A DNA stretch of 42,331 nucleotides from Paraburkholderia sp. Lineage in GTDB: Bacteria; Pseudomonadota; Gammaproteobacteria; Burkholderiales; Burkholderiaceae. The stretch is from the NCBI RefSeq assembly GCF_026225065.1, contig NZ_JAMFSB010000384.1, positions 1-42,331 of the forward strand, given 5' to 3'. The notes beneath the pieces were generated by a model. That model worked only from the letters and a program-made list of their open reading frames with translations, was not told where the DNA came from and did not search any database. The translations under genes were made by a program, and so were the position numbers. Positions 41,691 through 42,331 of this stretch are shown here, in pieces; within the stretch, counting starts at the first letter, position 1; every line of letters starts with the position of its first letter.

Positions 41691-42331
41691 TCAGACCGCC
41701 AATTCCAGATCATCCGCAGCCTCAACCGGGGCACTACGCCGGATGGCCGGTTCCGCCGCGACAGTCGGCAGGCAACGCTGTTCAGCGTCTTCCTGACCCG
41801 AAAATAGCGGGCATCGGCCAAACAGCTCCGCCACCCAGTCGACGAAAACGCGCACCGTAGGCGACAGATGCCGGTTATGCGGATAGACCGCCGAGATCGG
41901 CAGCGGCGACGGTTGCCATTGCGCCAACACCTCGACGAGTTCGCCGGAACGCAGATGAGGCAACGCCATAAAGCGCGGCGCCTGCAGGAGACCCACCCCT
42001 TTCAGGCCGCTCGCGACATACGCTTCGGCGTCGTTCACGGCGATGTTGCCGCGCATCTTCACATCGACGGTTTGCCCGTCGACGCCAAAGGTCAGATCTA
42101 TCACGCGCCCTGTGCGGCCGAGGAAATAGTTCACGGCGACATGGTCCTGCAGATCTTCGATCGTCCGCGGCGTACCGTGTTGTTCGAGATAAAGCGGGCT
42201 CGCCACGGTCACCCGCTGAAACACCCCAATACGCCGTGCGACGAGGCTCGAGTCCTGCAGGGTGCCAATGCGGATCACGCAGTCCACGCCCTCCTGAATC
42301 AGGTCAACGGGTTTGTCGCCGAAGCCGACCA
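41691..42331 (-). CDS. LysR family regulator, C-terminal part (cut by window edge)
   Basis: The frame is open to the window end; its first visible residues are VGFGDKPVDLIQEGVDCVIR, ahead of the track's start. The 213 codons (212 residues and the stop) make up most of a LysR effector domain (GTLQDSSLVARRIGVFQRVTVASPLYL-type region, VNDAEAYVASGLKGVGLLQA, LPISAVYPHNRHLSPTVRVFVDWV). The HTH lies outside. The last ~35 residues (CLPTVAAEPAIRRSAPVEA) are an extra low-complexity tail. Confidence 0.85.
   Translation of the reverse strand, partial: VGFGDKPVDLIQEGVDCVIRIGTLQDSSLVARRIGVFQRVTVASPLYLEQHGTPRTIEDLQDHVAVNYFLGRTGRVIDLTFGVDGQTVDVKMRGNIAVNDAEAYVASGLKGVGLLQAPRFMALPHLRSGELVEVLAQWQPSPLPISAVYPHNRHLSPTVRVFVDWVAELFGRCPLFSGQEDAEQRCLPTVAAEPAIRRSAPVEAADDLELAV

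Overview
The window looks like chromosome of a Burkholderiaceae bacterium, most probably Paraburkholderia or a close relative. It is GC-rich and densely coded. It carries lineage-typical genes: a second infA copy, DUF4148, DUF1488, YqaE/Pmp3, a NodT-type outer-membrane factor, and many AraC, LysR and IclR regulators. This assignment is inference from gene content; no search was run. No rRNA, tRNA, CRISPR array, complete insertion sequence or prophage was seen.

Layout. 1-5.3 kb is accessory and patchy: the 3' end of glutaminase (glsA), an AT-rich methyltransferase, a DUF817 remnant, an AraC regulator, a small secreted protein, a SET-type sugar efflux transporter and a decayed RibD/DHFR-like gene. 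5.3-7.7 kb holds a membrane diguanylate cyclase, a nucleotidyltransferase and a DUF1232 membrane protein. 7.9-11.1 kb is a probable metal/iron module: a His-rich PadR repressor of the YqjI type with a tandem operator in its own promoter, then a YqjH-type siderophore-interacting flavoprotein and an MFS exporter. 11.1-16.3 kb is a fatty-acid or branched-acid beta-oxidation operon (acyl-CoA dehydrogenase, acyl-CoA synthetase, enoyl-CoA hydratase) divergent from an AraC regulator. 16.4-18.8 kb is the membrane protease/scaffold pair NfeD and slipin. 18.8-27.7 kb carries mostly single genes: DUF4148, an AzgA-type purine permease, DUF1488, an AcoR-like sigma-54 activator, a 2Fe-2S ferredoxin, an orphan APS kinase, small membrane proteins and IF-1.

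27.7-33.1 kb is one minus-strand operon: CaiB/BaiF CoA-transferase, MFS carrier, stand-alone citryl-CoA-lyase-like citrate synthase homologue, SMP-30/gluconolactonase-like protein and IclR regulator. A multi-half-site palindrome lies in front of it. The simplest reading is uptake, CoA activation and cleavage of a tricarboxylic acid such as citrate or a relative. 33.5-35.3 kb carries a NasT/NasS-like nitrate-sensing antiterminator pair without visible nitrate-assimilation genes. 35.3-40.5 kb has a BON-domain protein and a complete EmrA/EmrB/outer-membrane-factor tripartite pump led by a MarR repressor, with two matching candidate operators. The window ends in two LysR regulators, the last cut by the window edge.

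The most unusual non-coding structure is a two-copy intercistronic element: a 34-nt hairpin with compensatory base-pair changes between copies, followed directly by GACAAAGGAGA and a start codon. One copy is in front of the acyl-CoA synthetase gene. The other is in front of the slipin gene, where it also encodes the C-terminal tail of NfeD.
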